A stretch of 41,398 nucleotides of DNA from Clostridia bacterium (GCA_003246295.1 QKAS01000028.1:1-41398); one strand, 5' to 3'. Shown: positions 32,874 through 41,398, counted from the first letter of the stretch. Notes: a model not told the origin generated them from the sequence alone. Program-made: numbers and translations.

Positions 32874-33026
32874 TTTGTAACAGCTATCGGGACAAATGAA
32901 TTGTAAGTGTCACATACTACAACTCACAGAAAACAATACATCTTTTGGCATCACGACATTCAGTAATCATTTACTCTCTAATATAAAGGACGTTTAATGA
33001 GGCCCATTTTTTAATCATTACTAAAT

Positions 33027-34379
33027 CTATTTTAGATTCGATTTTGTCATATTTTTAACATCAATAAACCGCATCATTTTTCTTTTGTCATTATTAATAC
33101 ATTTTACAGTTATATTTGAAAGATCAATTCCATCAATATGTCTCAAATATAATCCATATGATGGTAATGCTCCGTTAAGACATGTATATTCAGGCCAATG
33201 AGTTTTCATTGAAGTCAAGTCAAATTCAGGAATATCTCTTCTCTTAGCATCTTCCACATTACCTCCACCCGATACTCTGAAATTTATATTATTCATGCTT
33301 ATATTCTGAATATAATAGCCTGGAATTCCTGAAATAATAATTGCTGAATTCTTATCAAGTTGTTCATTATTTACAATTATATTATTGAATGTAATATTTC
33401 GCAGAAATTTCAATGCATCCAATTTATCTTGAGGGGCATCAACACATGCTCTTTGTTTACAGAAAGTCATAAAAATAGGACGTGGCACATTGTTCATGAC
33501 TAAATCGTCAAATACCATATCCGACATACATCCACCTTCATTTTGTTGTATTTTAAGTCCTGCATCACTTATATCAGAAAATGAACAATTCGAAACCGCG
33601 ACAGAACTTATTTCAGCCATTGAAAGTAAACCAATTCGAATACCTGCCCATTTACTTATAAAGTTACAATTGTTTATCGTAACTTTTCGACAAGGACGGT
33701 CAACACGTGATGTCTGCAAACATATACAATCATCACTTGTATCGAAAGAAGAATTAGTTACCCTTACGTTTTCGCAACCGTCAAAATCCAATCCATCACC
33801 GTTATTATTTACTCTACTAGAAATTCTTATTCCCGAAACTGATATATCGTTGCAGTAAAGCCAAGCAGAAGTCCAGGCTGCAGGGTCTTTTAAAGTTATA
33901 TCCTTTAATGTTATATGATTGCAATCTTTTATTCTTAATAACATAGGACGTTCTTTACTAAAGTTCTTTTTATCACCATTTCCATCAATCGTTCCTACAC
34001 CTTCTATTGATATAGATTCTTGATTCTCAGCATAGATAAAGCACTTATTCATATGTGGCTCTTTTTTATACATATTTTTATATGTTTTATCTGAATAATC
34101 TGAAATACGTGGGCTAGCCAACAAAGTAGTTCCATTTGAGACATGTAGTGTTACGAAACTCTTCAGGAATAGTGTTCCTGAAACATATTTACCACCTCCC
34201 GATATCAATACTGTTCCACCTCCGGCAGTATTACAGCTATCTATTGCTTGTTGTATGATTGAGGTATTATCTGTAACTCCATCGTTTTTTGCACCCAATT
34301 TAGAAATTTCAAGAACTTGTGAAAAAAGAGTTGTGCAAATGCAGCAAACAATAGATAAAATTATGATTCTGTGTTTCAT
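33027..34379 (-). CDS. Secreted GH28-like right-handed beta-helix glycosidase (first copy)
   Basis: This 450-residue protein has a signal peptide (ends TTLFS, residue 20). The pectate-lyase/GH28 N-terminal signature is LGAKNDGVTDNTSIIQQAID. GH28-type catalytic region: NNNGDGLDFD (191-200) and SDDCICL (215-221) supply the aspartates. The usual GHG histidine motif is replaced by SKWAGIRIG (242-250). Polygalacturonases and rhamnogalacturonan hydrolases share this fold. It is the last gene of a three-gene operon, 15 bp after the sulfatase, which suggests a sulfated or uronate-containing substrate. The fold is certain; the substrate is unknown. Confidence 0.82.
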   Translation of the reverse strand: MKHRIIILSIVCCICTTLFSQVLEISKLGAKNDGVTDNTSIIQQAIDSCNTAGGGTVLISGGGKYVSGTLFLKSFVTLHVSNGTTLLASPRISDYSDKTYKNMYKKEPHMNKCFIYAENQESISIEGVGTIDGNGDKKNFSKERPMLLRIKDCNHITLKDITLKDPAAWTSAWLYCNDISVSGIRISSRVNNNGDGLDFDGCENVRVTNSSFDTSDDCICLQTSRVDRPCRKVTINNCNFISKWAGIRIGLLSMAEISSVAVSNCSFSDISDAGLKIQQNEGGCMSDMVFDDLVMNNVPRPIFMTFCKQRACVDAPQDKLDALKFLRNITFNNIIVNNEQLDKNSAIIISGIPGYYIQNISMNNINFRVSGGGNVEDAKRRDIPEFDLTSMKTHWPEYTCLNGALPSYGLYLRHIDGIDLSNITVKCINNDKRKMMRFIDVKNMTKSNLK

Positions 34380-34394
34380 GTATAATTATTGTGT

Positions 34395-35951
34395 TTAGTT
34401 ATAGTATTGCCAAAAATTTACTTTAGTACGCTTTCCATCAGCTTTATCTCCAAATTTTTGTGCCATCGCTTTCATATCTTTTTGAAGTGAGGCTATTAAC
34501 TCAGCATATTCCGGAAAGAATGCAAGATTCTGTGTTTCCCATGGATCTTTTGCAAGATTGAAGAGTTGAGTAACACGTGAGCCGGACATAAATTCGCCTC
34601 TAGGCTTTTCAAAATCTGGAGCTTTCACATACTCAATCAGTTTATAATCACCTTTTCGTATAGCTCTTTGATGTTGACGATAGGCAAAATATAATTCTTC
34701 ATGTATTTGTTTAGTCTCATGTTTAATTACAGGCATCAAACTTGTACCGGTAACAGATGATGGAATAGGAAGATTTACCCATTGACAAATTGTAGGCATG
34801 ATATCATGAATATAGCAAAAAGCAGGTTCTCTTCTTCCTTTATCTTCATTCTTTACCAATCCACCTGAAATTATAAAAGGTACATGCACCCCATCTTCAT
34901 CATATACACTTTGTTTACCCATCAATCCATGATTTCCAACAGCCAATCCACTATCTCCGGCAAAAATTATCAATGTATTCTCATATTGCCCACTCTCTCT
35001 TAATTCTCTGATAACACGTCCTATCTGTTCATCAGTATAAGTAATACTTGCATAATAGTCTGAAAGTTGTTTACGAGCTACCTCCGGTGTACGTGGCCAA
35101 GGAGCCAATTCCTCATCTCTTAGGAAACAGTGACCATTATCAAAAGGATGTTGTAGCATATATGATGGAGTCAATTGAATATTTTCTTCAGGATACATAT
35201 TTTTATATTTTTCAGGAGATTGACGTGGATCATGAGGACAAGGGAAAGCCAAATAGACAAAGAATGGCTTCTTTCCATTATAGTTTTTAAAGAATCTTAC
35301 TACATCATCACCTAATACACTTGCCACGTGAGGACCATCTTTTTCGGTTCCGAAAGGACCTTGTTTAGCTCCCAAACTAGGGAGTTTCACAATTTCACCC
35401 TGATCATTATAATGTAAATAATAACATTTTTTCTTGTCGTATTTACCCGTAGCATCCCAATCACTTAAAGATGCTCTGAATTGGTCACATAAATATACAG
35501 GTTTACCTGCGATATGATCGCCATTTTGGAAAGAACGGGCAAGTGTGAACAAATCCTGATGCCATTTACCTATATGATGAGTACAATATCCGGCCTTACC
35601 AAACACTTCTCCGATGGTAATATCCTTTTTAGGTATATCAAATCCCATGCCATCTAATTGAAAAAGGTTACGTCCGGTTAGTAACATCGCTCTACTAGGG
35701 ACTGACGTTGCTCCTGTGAATCCACCTTGTAAATATGCATTTGTGAAAGCAATACCATTATTGGCAAGTTCATCTATATTTGGTGTACGAACAGTTTGTC
35801 CGCCTAAACAATGAACTCCTGTATATCTGTGATCATCTGTATAAATAATCAAAACATTTGGCTTTTGCAATTTCTTTGCATACAGCGATGTTGCAGAGAC
35901 TGCAGCACATACACAGGTTAAAATTAAAGAGCGATTGACTTTTAATTCCAT
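34395..35951 (-). CDS. Secreted Ser-type sulfatase (family S1)
   Basis: This 518-residue protein has a signal peptide (ends SLYA). Calcium-binding Asp residues lie in YTDDHRYTG (38-46). The sulfatase signature is SVPSRAMLLTG at 83-93, with Ser83 as the residue converted to formylglycine. Downstream metal and substrate residues are in HIGKWH, CPHDPR and the AGDSGLAVGNHGLMGK block. Because it has Ser rather than Cys it needs the anaerobic maturase type encoded at 30917. It lies between two GH28-like genes on the same strand (70 bp and 15 bp gaps). It should remove sulfate from a glycan in the periplasm; which sulfated sugar cannot be told. Confidence 0.9.
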   Translation of the reverse strand: MELKVNRSLILTCVCAAVSATSLYAKKLQKPNVLIIYTDDHRYTGVHCLGGQTVRTPNIDELANNGIAFTNAYLQGGFTGATSVPSRAMLLTGRNLFQLDGMGFDIPKKDITIGEVFGKAGYCTHHIGKWHQDLFTLARSFQNGDHIAGKPVYLCDQFRASLSDWDATGKYDKKKCYYLHYNDQGEIVKLPSLGAKQGPFGTEKDGPHVASVLGDDVVRFFKNYNGKKPFFVYLAFPCPHDPRQSPEKYKNMYPEENIQLTPSYMLQHPFDNGHCFLRDEELAPWPRTPEVARKQLSDYYASITYTDEQIGRVIRELRESGQYENTLIIFAGDSGLAVGNHGLMGKQSVYDEDGVHVPFIISGGLVKNEDKGRREPAFCYIHDIMPTICQWVNLPIPSSVTGTSLMPVIKHETKQIHEELYFAYRQHQRAIRKGDYKLIEYVKAPDFEKPRGEFMSGSRVTQLFNLAKDPWETQNLAFFPEYAELIASLQKDMKAMAQKFGDKADGKRTKVNFWQYYN

Positions 35952-36021
35952 AATATTGATTTTTATTATCTAATTCTCTGTTTATTATAGTTTTATCCGA
36001 AATGCGGATATGAATTCCTAA

Positions 36022-37398
36022 TCACCTGCATTTTTTAACATCAATCATTATTTTCAAAGGACGAGAATCTCTTTTTTTACAAATGACATTTACTTTCTTC
36101 AAATTAAGTGTATTCACATGACGTGCAGTTATCCCATATGCTGGTGTTACGCCAAAAGATATATATTCGGGATATTGTTTTTCCAATTCAGGAAGTTGCT
36201 TTGCATTAATATCTTTATCTCCCGAACCGGTTATTTCCAGATTTACATTATTGAATGATACCTCATCTATTGGATGATTTGAAGTGCCGGTAATAAAAAT
36301 AGCGGAACCTGGAGAAACGCGTTCTTTTATTGTTGTATTAATTTTTGAATATACATTATTAAAATTCAAGCCTTTAATAGAGCCGACTTCTCTTTTATAT
36401 GCTCCTCTGTAGGTACGAAGCCGCTCTCCCAATCTTACGAATATTGGCATGTCAACATTATGCATATTTATATTACTGATGTTAACATTTTCAATGTTGG
36501 CTCCATCAACACTTAATATCTTTATACCACCACCTCGTGTATTGATAATAATAGATGAATCAAAAGTTATGTTCTTAAAATCACCCATTGATTCAGTCCC
36601 TAGTTTGAACGCACCCCATTCACTTTTTAAAATAGAATTTTTTATTCTCACATTCATACTTGGCAAAACCGAGGTTGCTTTTATGCAAACTGCATCATCC
36701 CCCGTATCAATAAAACAACCATTAATATCAACATCGCAACTTGAATCAATATCAATGCCATCATTGTTTTTATGAGCATGATTGTATATCTGGACATTAT
36801 TAACGGATATTGTGTTACATTGATAGAAATGACACGCCCAAGCAGCAGCTTGCTGAAGATAAATTTGAGATAATTTTATATGTGATGAACGAACAAAGCG
36901 TAAAAGAAAAGGGCGATTTATTTTCACCTCATTCCACTGTTTATCTGTCAATGATGCTGGCTTTGTTAGTTTTGAAAGATTATAGTTTTGATAAGATTCT
37001 CCTCTGCCATTAATTATTCCATTACCTGTAATTGCAATATTATCAGCATCAACTGCACCAATCAAGCAACTTCCGCGTTGCTGCCCTGTCGCATCTACAA
37101 ATGGATCAATAACTTTATAATCAATAGGATTGGAGCTCCCCATTATAGTTGCATCTTCATCAACATGAAGTGTTACGTTATTTTTCAAGATTATTGTTCC
37201 TGTAAGATATACTCCTTTGGTGAAAATGACTGTCCCACCACCTTCATTGTTACATTTATCTATAACTTTTTGTATAATATCGGTATTTATTGTTTTCCCA
37301 TTGGCTTTAGCACCAAAATCATTAACATTATAATCCTTTGCTTTTAGTGAAAAAGATATAGAAGTTAATATGAGACAAAATATAAATGTATTATTCAT
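36022..37398 (-). CDS. Secreted GH28-like right-handed beta-helix glycosidase (second copy)
   Basis: This 458-residue protein has a signal peptide (ends SLKA, residue 20). The GH28 fold signature is FGAKANGKTINTDIIQKVID. The catalytic-region aspartates lie in NNDGIDID (211-218) and DTGDDAVCIK (231-240). The GHG position reads SEWGAFKLGTES (259-270), so the usual His is absent. It is the first gene of the operon with the sulfatase and the other GH28-like gene. It shares the layout but only modest identity with that paralogue, so the two probably cut different linkages of one glycan. Galacturonan, rhamnogalacturonan or a sulfated algal glycan are all possible. Confidence 0.82.
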   Translation of the reverse strand: MNNTFIFCLILTSISFSLKAKDYNVNDFGAKANGKTINTDIIQKVIDKCNNEGGGTVIFTKGVYLTGTIILKNNVTLHVDEDATIMGSSNPIDYKVIDPFVDATGQQRGSCLIGAVDADNIAITGNGIINGRGESYQNYNLSKLTKPASLTDKQWNEVKINRPFLLRFVRSSHIKLSQIYLQQAAAWACHFYQCNTISVNNVQIYNHAHKNNDGIDIDSSCDVDINGCFIDTGDDAVCIKATSVLPSMNVRIKNSILKSEWGAFKLGTESMGDFKNITFDSSIIINTRGGGIKILSVDGANIENVNISNINMHNVDMPIFVRLGERLRTYRGAYKREVGSIKGLNFNNVYSKINTTIKERVSPGSAIFITGTSNHPIDEVSFNNVNLEITGSGDKDINAKQLPELEKQYPEYISFGVTPAYGITARHVNTLNLKKVNVICKKRDSRPLKIMIDVKKCR

Positions 37399-37434
37399 AA
37401 AATATAATTTTGATATGCTGTATGATTAACTTAA

Positions 37435-37463
37435 CAAAGTTATATTTTTATGGATAATACAAG
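37435..37463 (-). promoter_or_regulatory. Candidate promoter of the GH28-sulfatase operon
   Basis: On the minus strand TAACTTTG (37435-37442) matches the Bacteroidetes -7 consensus TAnnTTTG. A CTTG (37460-37463) lies 17 bp upstream as a weak -33. The implied start site would give a leader of about 30 bases before the start codon at 37398. Confidence 0.4.
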
Positions 37464-37662
37464 GAGAGTTTTCTATTTCAAAGAGAGGGGTATTTCAATC
37501 ATCCTATAAAGAAATCTGTCACTTGTTACATTACGTTCGAATATGTTATAATTAATTCAAACTATTTAATTATCAAAGAGTTTAATAATTAAGCATCATG
37601 GTTGTGTCAATGTAAGAGAAATCCTTAGAGTAAGATTTTAGGAATAAAGCGGCGCTACCCCT

Positions 37663-37704
37663 TATATAAAGTGGCTTTGCAAACGGATTTATTGTGCTTG
37701 ACAT
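37663..37704 (-). pseudogene. Relic of a second sulfatase-maturase gene (first 14 codons)
   Basis: On the minus strand this encodes MSSTINPFAKPLYI, identical to the first 14 residues of the maturase at 30917-32149. The two differ at four bases, all third-codon positions and all synonymous. After codon 14 the similarity stops abruptly. The upstream flanks are unlike each other. Confidence 0.8.
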
Positions 37705-37817
37705 ATTCTAAATTTATAGCTTGGTTTGTAATTGTTTAATAATTTTCAATGATAAGGTTTTTGAATATGAAATGGAATTATACCGTTTGACATAAACTCT
37801 ATTTTACCGAAAAAGAG

Positions 37818-37861
37818 AATCAGCTTAACAAATATCATTTCTGATATAAGTCAAGCTGATT
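37818..37861 (-). terminator. Hairpin terminator of the nucleotidyltransferase gene
   Basis: AATCAGCTT (37818-37826) and AAGCTGATT (37853-37861) pair as an outer stem, and ATATCA/TGATAT form an inner stem. On the minus strand it starts 25 bp past the stop codon and is followed by CTCTTTTTC, a U-rich tail. Confidence 0.6.
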
Positions 37862-37885
37862 AGCTATTTAAAGGTGTATATAGAA

Positions 37886-38800
37886 TTAAAACAATCTTTC
37901 GGGATATACTTTGGCATCTACTAAAGCTTGAATCTTGTCAACTACACTCTGGCGGTCTTCAGGATAAGTTACACCGAACCATTTGCTTGTAGTATCAAGA
38001 ACCTCTACTGTAGCGGTACCATCATTTATCAATTTATCGACAAGCAGTGGGATGAAATATTCGCTCTTTAGGTTGCTCATATTCTTAGGGTCACTCAAGA
38101 ATGCCTTGAAGAAATCTGTGCTGTAGTTGAAATAATCAGGAGTGAATCCCCAGAAGTTCATACTAACAGGAGTTGTATCAGGAATAGCAACCCACTGTTC
38201 GTTTTCATCCAAATACTTAACTTCGCCATCTTCTTTGCGTTCAATCTTTGTACGTTCTACCACCGATGAAAGAAGTTGCTTTTCGTTTGTTCCGCAAACA
38301 CCACGAGATACAGTACCGCTTTCGCTCAATGTATTTCCTACACGAAAGCCAACCATTGAATAGACATTCTTTGAACCTTCCGGAAGTTCTGAAAGATATT
38401 TGCCCATAACATTGAATGAATCACGTCCATAAAAGTCATCGCAGTTAATGACTGCAAATGGTTCGTTGATAACGCTTTCACCCATCATAACGGCATGATT
38501 TGTTCCCCAAGGTTTTGTTCTCTCTTCAGGACAAGTAAAGCCTTCGGGAAGAGCGTCAAGACTTTGGAATACCAATTCACATGGGATATGTCCCTCATAT
38601 TTTGAAATTATCTTTTCACGGAAATCCTGTTCAAAATCTTTACGGATAACGAAAACCAATTTGCCGAAACCGGCGTGTATTGCATCATAGATAGAATAAT
38701 CCATAATAGTTTCGCCATTAGGTCCCAGACCATCCAATTGTTTCAATCCACCATAGCGGCTGCCCATACCGGCAGCTAAAAGGAATAGAGTTGGTTTCAT
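37886..38800 (-). CDS. Sugar-phosphate nucleotidyltransferase (NTP_transferase family)
   Basis: This 304-residue protein opens with the nucleotidyltransferase loop LLAAGMGSRYGGLKQLDGLG (6-25). A metal-binding aspartate lies in VINCDDFYGRD (~117-127). It transfers a nucleotide from NTP to a sugar 1-phosphate. It lies 264 bp downstream of galE on the same strand with its own leader, so it is probably separately transcribed. No galT is present in the window, so it might make UDP-galactose or UDP-glucose directly from the sugar 1-phosphate and stand in for GalT. That is inference from context only. It is cytoplasmic. Confidence 0.75.
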   Translation of the reverse strand: MKPTLFLLAAGMGSRYGGLKQLDGLGPNGETIMDYSIYDAIHAGFGKLVFVIRKDFEQDFREKIISKYEGHIPCELVFQSLDALPEGFTCPEERTKPWGTNHAVMMGESVINEPFAVINCDDFYGRDSFNVMGKYLSELPEGSKNVYSMVGFRVGNTLSESGTVSRGVCGTNEKQLLSSVVERTKIERKEDGEVKYLDENEQWVAIPDTTPVSMNFWGFTPDYFNYSTDFFKAFLSDPKNMSNLKSEYFIPLLVDKLINDGTATVEVLDTTSKWFGVTYPEDRQSVVDKIQALVDAKVYPERLF

Positions 38801-38893
38801 AATTTTTTAATTGATATTATTTTTTTCAATATTATTTATCTGTTATGATTGCAATTATAACTTAATATAGTTAATGAGTGAGATTATTAAACC

Positions 38894-39014
38894 CGTTTCA
38901 ACTCATATCGTACATAATTAGATGAGTGAATCATTATCTTTACTCTTTCAGATCATGATATTACTTTGGTTTATGCAATTATCACTCCCTTAATTATCAA
39001 TAGGAGTTGAAACG
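38894..39014. repeat. Long-range 11-bp inverted repeat upstream of the nucleotidyltransferase gene
   Basis: CGTTTCAACTC (38894-38904) and GAGTTGAAACG (39004-39014) are exact complements 99 bp apart. They bracket an AT-rich stretch in the leader of the nucleotidyltransferase gene (start at 38800, minus strand). They could close a structured leader RNA or be two operator sites. Confidence 0.4.
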
Positions 39015-39064
39015 CAGTTTAAATCCACCATTACAATCATTAATAAAAACTATTGCCTTTTATA

Positions 39065-40108
39065 TTATTTGTTGTTTAACTTTAATTGCCAGTCCCATGC
39101 ACTTTTCAGTGTATCTTCAAGAGAGGTTTCAGCCTTCCATCCAAGAACAGTATTCGCTTTTAACGGATTGGCCCATACCTTTTCGATATCTCCTGCACGT
39201 CTGCCCACTATTTTATATGGAAGTTTAACACCTGTAGAGCGTTCAAAAGCATTAATCAACTGAAGTACAGATACTCCTACACCGGTACCGATATTGAACT
39301 CCTCAACGCTCTCAAGCTGTTTGTCTTCCAATATTCTCTCTATTGAAACGACATGCGCTTTTGCCAAATCTACAACATTGATATAATCGCGGATGCAACT
39401 GCCGTCAGGTGTATCATAGTCATCACCAAACACACTCAACTCCTTGCGTATTCCAATGGCAGTTTGAGTAAGATAAGGAATCAGGTTCATTGGAACGCCA
39501 TTGGGCATCTCACCGATGAGAGCCGTTGGATGAGCACCGATAGGATTGAAATATCTCAGAATAATGGCATTGATTGGTGAACCCGATTTGATGGTGTCCT
39601 GAATAATCTCTTCGTTTATCTGCTTTGTGTTCCCGTAAGGCGACTCTGCTTTCTTTATCGGAGCATCTTCGGTCACGGGAAGGATATCAGGCTGTCCGTA
39701 CACTGTACATGAAGATGAAAAGACAATACCATTTACATTGTATTTTGGCATCAATTCAAGGATATTCACTAAAGAAACAATGTTATTGCGATAATAAAGC
39801 AACGGCTTTTGAACAGATTCGCCAACTGCCTTGCTTGCTGCGAAATGAATTATTGCCTTTATACCGCTGTATTTGCTGAAGACACGGCTCTCCATAAACT
39901 CCTTGTCAAGACAGTCAACCTGCTCGAACGAAGGTCTTATGCCTGTTATCTTTGCGATGTTATCAACTACATCAGCATTTGAATTTGAGAGATTGTCGAC
40001 TATCACCACGTCATAGCCGCTCTGTTGAAGTTCCACGACAGTGTGTGACCCTATAAATCCTGTGCCACCTGTGACAACTATTCTACCTCTATTTTTATTA
40101 CTGTCCAT
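39065..40108 (-). CDS. galE: UDP-glucose 4-epimerase
   Basis: This is an extended short-chain dehydrogenase fold. The NAD motif is TGGTGFIGSHT near the start. The active site has SSSCTVYGQP and the YxxxK pair in SPYGNTKQ. The substrate loop is FNPIGAHPTALIGE. The start is placed at 40108 (MDSNKNRG, 347 residues), one base after the galK stop, rather than ten codons upstream inside galK. It interconverts UDP-galactose and UDP-glucose and works with GalK on galactose use or provides UDP-galactose for glycan synthesis. It is co-transcribed with galK. Confidence 0.93.
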   Translation of the reverse strand: MDSNKNRGRIVVTGGTGFIGSHTVVELQQSGYDVVIVDNLSNSNADVVDNIAKITGIRPSFEQVDCLDKEFMESRVFSKYSGIKAIIHFAASKAVGESVQKPLLYYRNNIVSLVNILELMPKYNVNGIVFSSSCTVYGQPDILPVTEDAPIKKAESPYGNTKQINEEIIQDTIKSGSPINAIILRYFNPIGAHPTALIGEMPNGVPMNLIPYLTQTAIGIRKELSVFGDDYDTPDGSCIRDYINVVDLAKAHVVSIERILEDKQLESVEEFNIGTGVGVSVLQLINAFERSTGVKLPYKIVGRRAGDIEKVWANPLKANTVLGWKAETSLEDTLKSAWDWQLKLNNK

Positions 40109-40109
40109 A

Positions 40110-41270
40110 TTATGATAATTTTCTTGAACCATCACCAACTACTACATCATAGACAAGTGGTTCTTTATTATATCTTGATTTATACTTTTCTTTTGCTGTT
40201 TTAACAAACTCATCATAAAGTTCATCTTTTACAAGGTTTATGGTGCATCCGCCAAAACCTCCACCCATCACTCTTGAACCTGTAACGCCACATTCCTTTG
40301 CAATATCGTTAAGATAGTCGAGCTCCGGACAGGATACTTTATAGTCATTGCTCAGGCCATTGTGAGTCTCATACATCTTCTTGCCAACAGTTTCATAATC
40401 ACCGGCTTTAAGAGCATCACATACAGCAAGGACTCTCTCCTTCTCACCTATTACATATTTTGCGCAATTATAATCTTCTTGAGATACCTCATTCTTTACC
40501 TCATCAAGCATCTTCCAATCGGCATCACGAAGAGTTTCAACACCTGGGTGCTTTGCCGCAATCTTGGAAACCACATTCTCACAACTGCGGCGGCGGTCAT
40601 TATAAGCCGATGAAGCAAGTTCATGTTTTACACATGAATTCAAAAGAACGAGTTTGTAACCCTGAGGATTGAATGGGAAATATTCATACTCCAATGAACG
40701 GCAGTCAAGACGAATAAGGTGTCCCTTCTTTCCAAATACAGAAGCAAATTGATCCATGATGCCACAATTCACGCCTATATATTTATGCTCAGTTGCCTGA
40801 CCAATCTTTGCAAGTTCAAACTTCTCAATCATATTGTCACCAAACATATCATTGAGCGCAAAGGCGAAGCAACTTTCAATAGCTGCCGATGATGACATGC
40901 CTGCACCAAGAGGAACATCACCGGCAAATGCTGCATCAAAACCTTTTACCTTTACTCCTCTTGCGATGAGTTCACGGCATACTCCATAAATATAACGCGC
41001 CCAGCTTGCACGAGGACCATTCTCATCATTGATATCAAATTCACTCAAATCTCTTAAATCGATAGAGTATAATCTAACCTTATCGCTGCTATTCGCTTTT
41101 ATCTCAGCTACAATACCTTTGTCAACGGCTCCCGGAAAAACGAAGCCTCCGTTATAATCTGTATGTTCGCCAATTAAATTAATACGACCAGGAGAGGCAT
41201 AAACTGAACCTCTTTCATTTCCAAAATTCTCTGAGAAGTAATCTTGTACGTCCTTCTTAATTAAATTCAT
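40110..41270 (-). CDS. galK: Galactokinase
   Basis: This is a 386-residue GHMP kinase with all three family motifs. The galactokinase signature is GRINLIGEHTDYNGGFVFP (~28-46). The ATP-binding loop is VPLGAGMSSSAAIE (~124-137). The C-terminal motif is SRVMGGGFGGCTINLV (~343-358). It phosphorylates galactose to galactose 1-phosphate in the cytoplasm. It is the first gene of a galK-galE pair. The 128 bp upstream to the window edge contain no gene and should hold the promoter. Length and motifs are normal. Confidence 0.95.
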   Translation of the reverse strand: MNLIKKDVQDYFSENFGNERGSVYASPGRINLIGEHTDYNGGFVFPGAVDKGIVAEIKANSSDKVRLYSIDLRDLSEFDINDENGPRASWARYIYGVCRELIARGVKVKGFDAAFAGDVPLGAGMSSSAAIESCFAFALNDMFGDNMIEKFELAKIGQATEHKYIGVNCGIMDQFASVFGKKGHLIRLDCRSLEYEYFPFNPQGYKLVLLNSCVKHELASSAYNDRRRSCENVVSKIAAKHPGVETLRDADWKMLDEVKNEVSQEDYNCAKYVIGEKERVLAVCDALKAGDYETVGKKMYETHNGLSNDYKVSCPELDYLNDIAKECGVTGSRVMGGGFGGCTINLVKDELYDEFVKTAKEKYKSRYNKEPLVYDVVVGDGSRKLS

Positions 41271-41398
41271 ATATTTGATTTTTTGAGTTTAACAATTAAT
41301 ATATTTTATGAATATGATATTATCAAGATAGTAATACATGTATGAAACTATTCATATTATATAGGTAGATGTTTACTTTATTGAAACAATAATCCAAA

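Larger units (their letters stand above)
37399..37885. other. Non-coding region with promoter, maturase relic and terminator
   Basis: The 487 bp lie between the GH28/sulfatase operon and the nucleotidyltransferase. They contain a -7 candidate near 37435, the start of a second sulfatase-maturase gene (37663-37704) and a hairpin terminator (37818-37861). Nothing recognisable was found in 37464-37662. Confidence 0.6.

Noticed and set aside
40109..40138. Longer galE start (ten extra codons)
   Set aside because: It would overlap galK. MDSNKNRG at 40108 starts one base after the galK stop and just before the NAD-binding motif.

Overview
The window looks like chromosome from an anaerobic, AT-rich member of the Bacteroidales (Bacteroides/Phocaeicola/Prevotella type). 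The evidence is the set of secreted GH43, GH3, GH28-like and beta-helix enzymes, a Ser-type sulfatase with an anaerobic sulfatase-maturating enzyme, carboxypeptidase-regulatory outer-membrane barrel proteins, LytTR and AraC regulators, TAnnTTTG-type -7 elements and little Shine-Dalgarno signal. The species cannot be named from this sequence alone. No tRNA, rRNA or CRISPR array was seen.

Layout. (1) 135-3737, minus strand: a tight four-gene corrinoid methyl-transfer operon. It encodes a corrinoid protein, a free-standing MetH-type reactivation domain, a URO-D/MtaA-type methyltransferase fused to a thioredoxin-like domain, and a COG0523 (CobW-like) GTPase. A divergent AraC regulator follows at 3885-4754. 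(2) 4959-9828, minus strand: a non-phosphorylating deoxy-sugar (most likely L-fucose) operon with aldo/keto reductase, lactonase-type amidohydrolase, FucP-like permease, zinc dehydrogenase and mutarotase. A second divergent AraC regulator lies at 10076-10954, and a perfect 25-bp inverted repeat sits between them. (3) 11030-20645: secreted glycosidases, namely three GH43, a right-handed beta-helix enzyme and a GH3. They look directed at plant xylan/arabinan-type glycan, perhaps fucosylated. There is no SusC/SusD pair.

(4) 20646-32873: a mobile-element graveyard. A 4.3-kb Tn3-family transposon cuts the GH3 gene and abuts a truncated IS66-family element with no target duplication. An IS1182-like element splits an outer-membrane barrel gene and leaves an 8-bp target duplication. 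Remnants of a second barrel gene and a LytTR response regulator lie beyond an intact anaerobic sulfatase maturase. (5) 33027-37398, minus strand: an operon of two GH28-like beta-helix proteins around a Ser-type sulfatase. Upstream is a 14-codon relic of another maturase gene. (6) 37886-41270, minus strand: a sugar nucleotidyltransferase, then galE and galK.

How they fit. Regions 2 and 3 can be read as release and oxidation of plant-glycan sugars. Region 5 plus the maturase of region 4 make a sulfated- or uronate-glycan module in which the maturase converts the sulfatase serine to formylglycine. Region 6 feeds galactose into UDP-sugars. Region 1 is the least explained: it holds all parts of a SAM-reactivated, B12-dependent methyl-transfer system except a recognisable substrate-specific methyltransferase, so its methyl donor is unknown.
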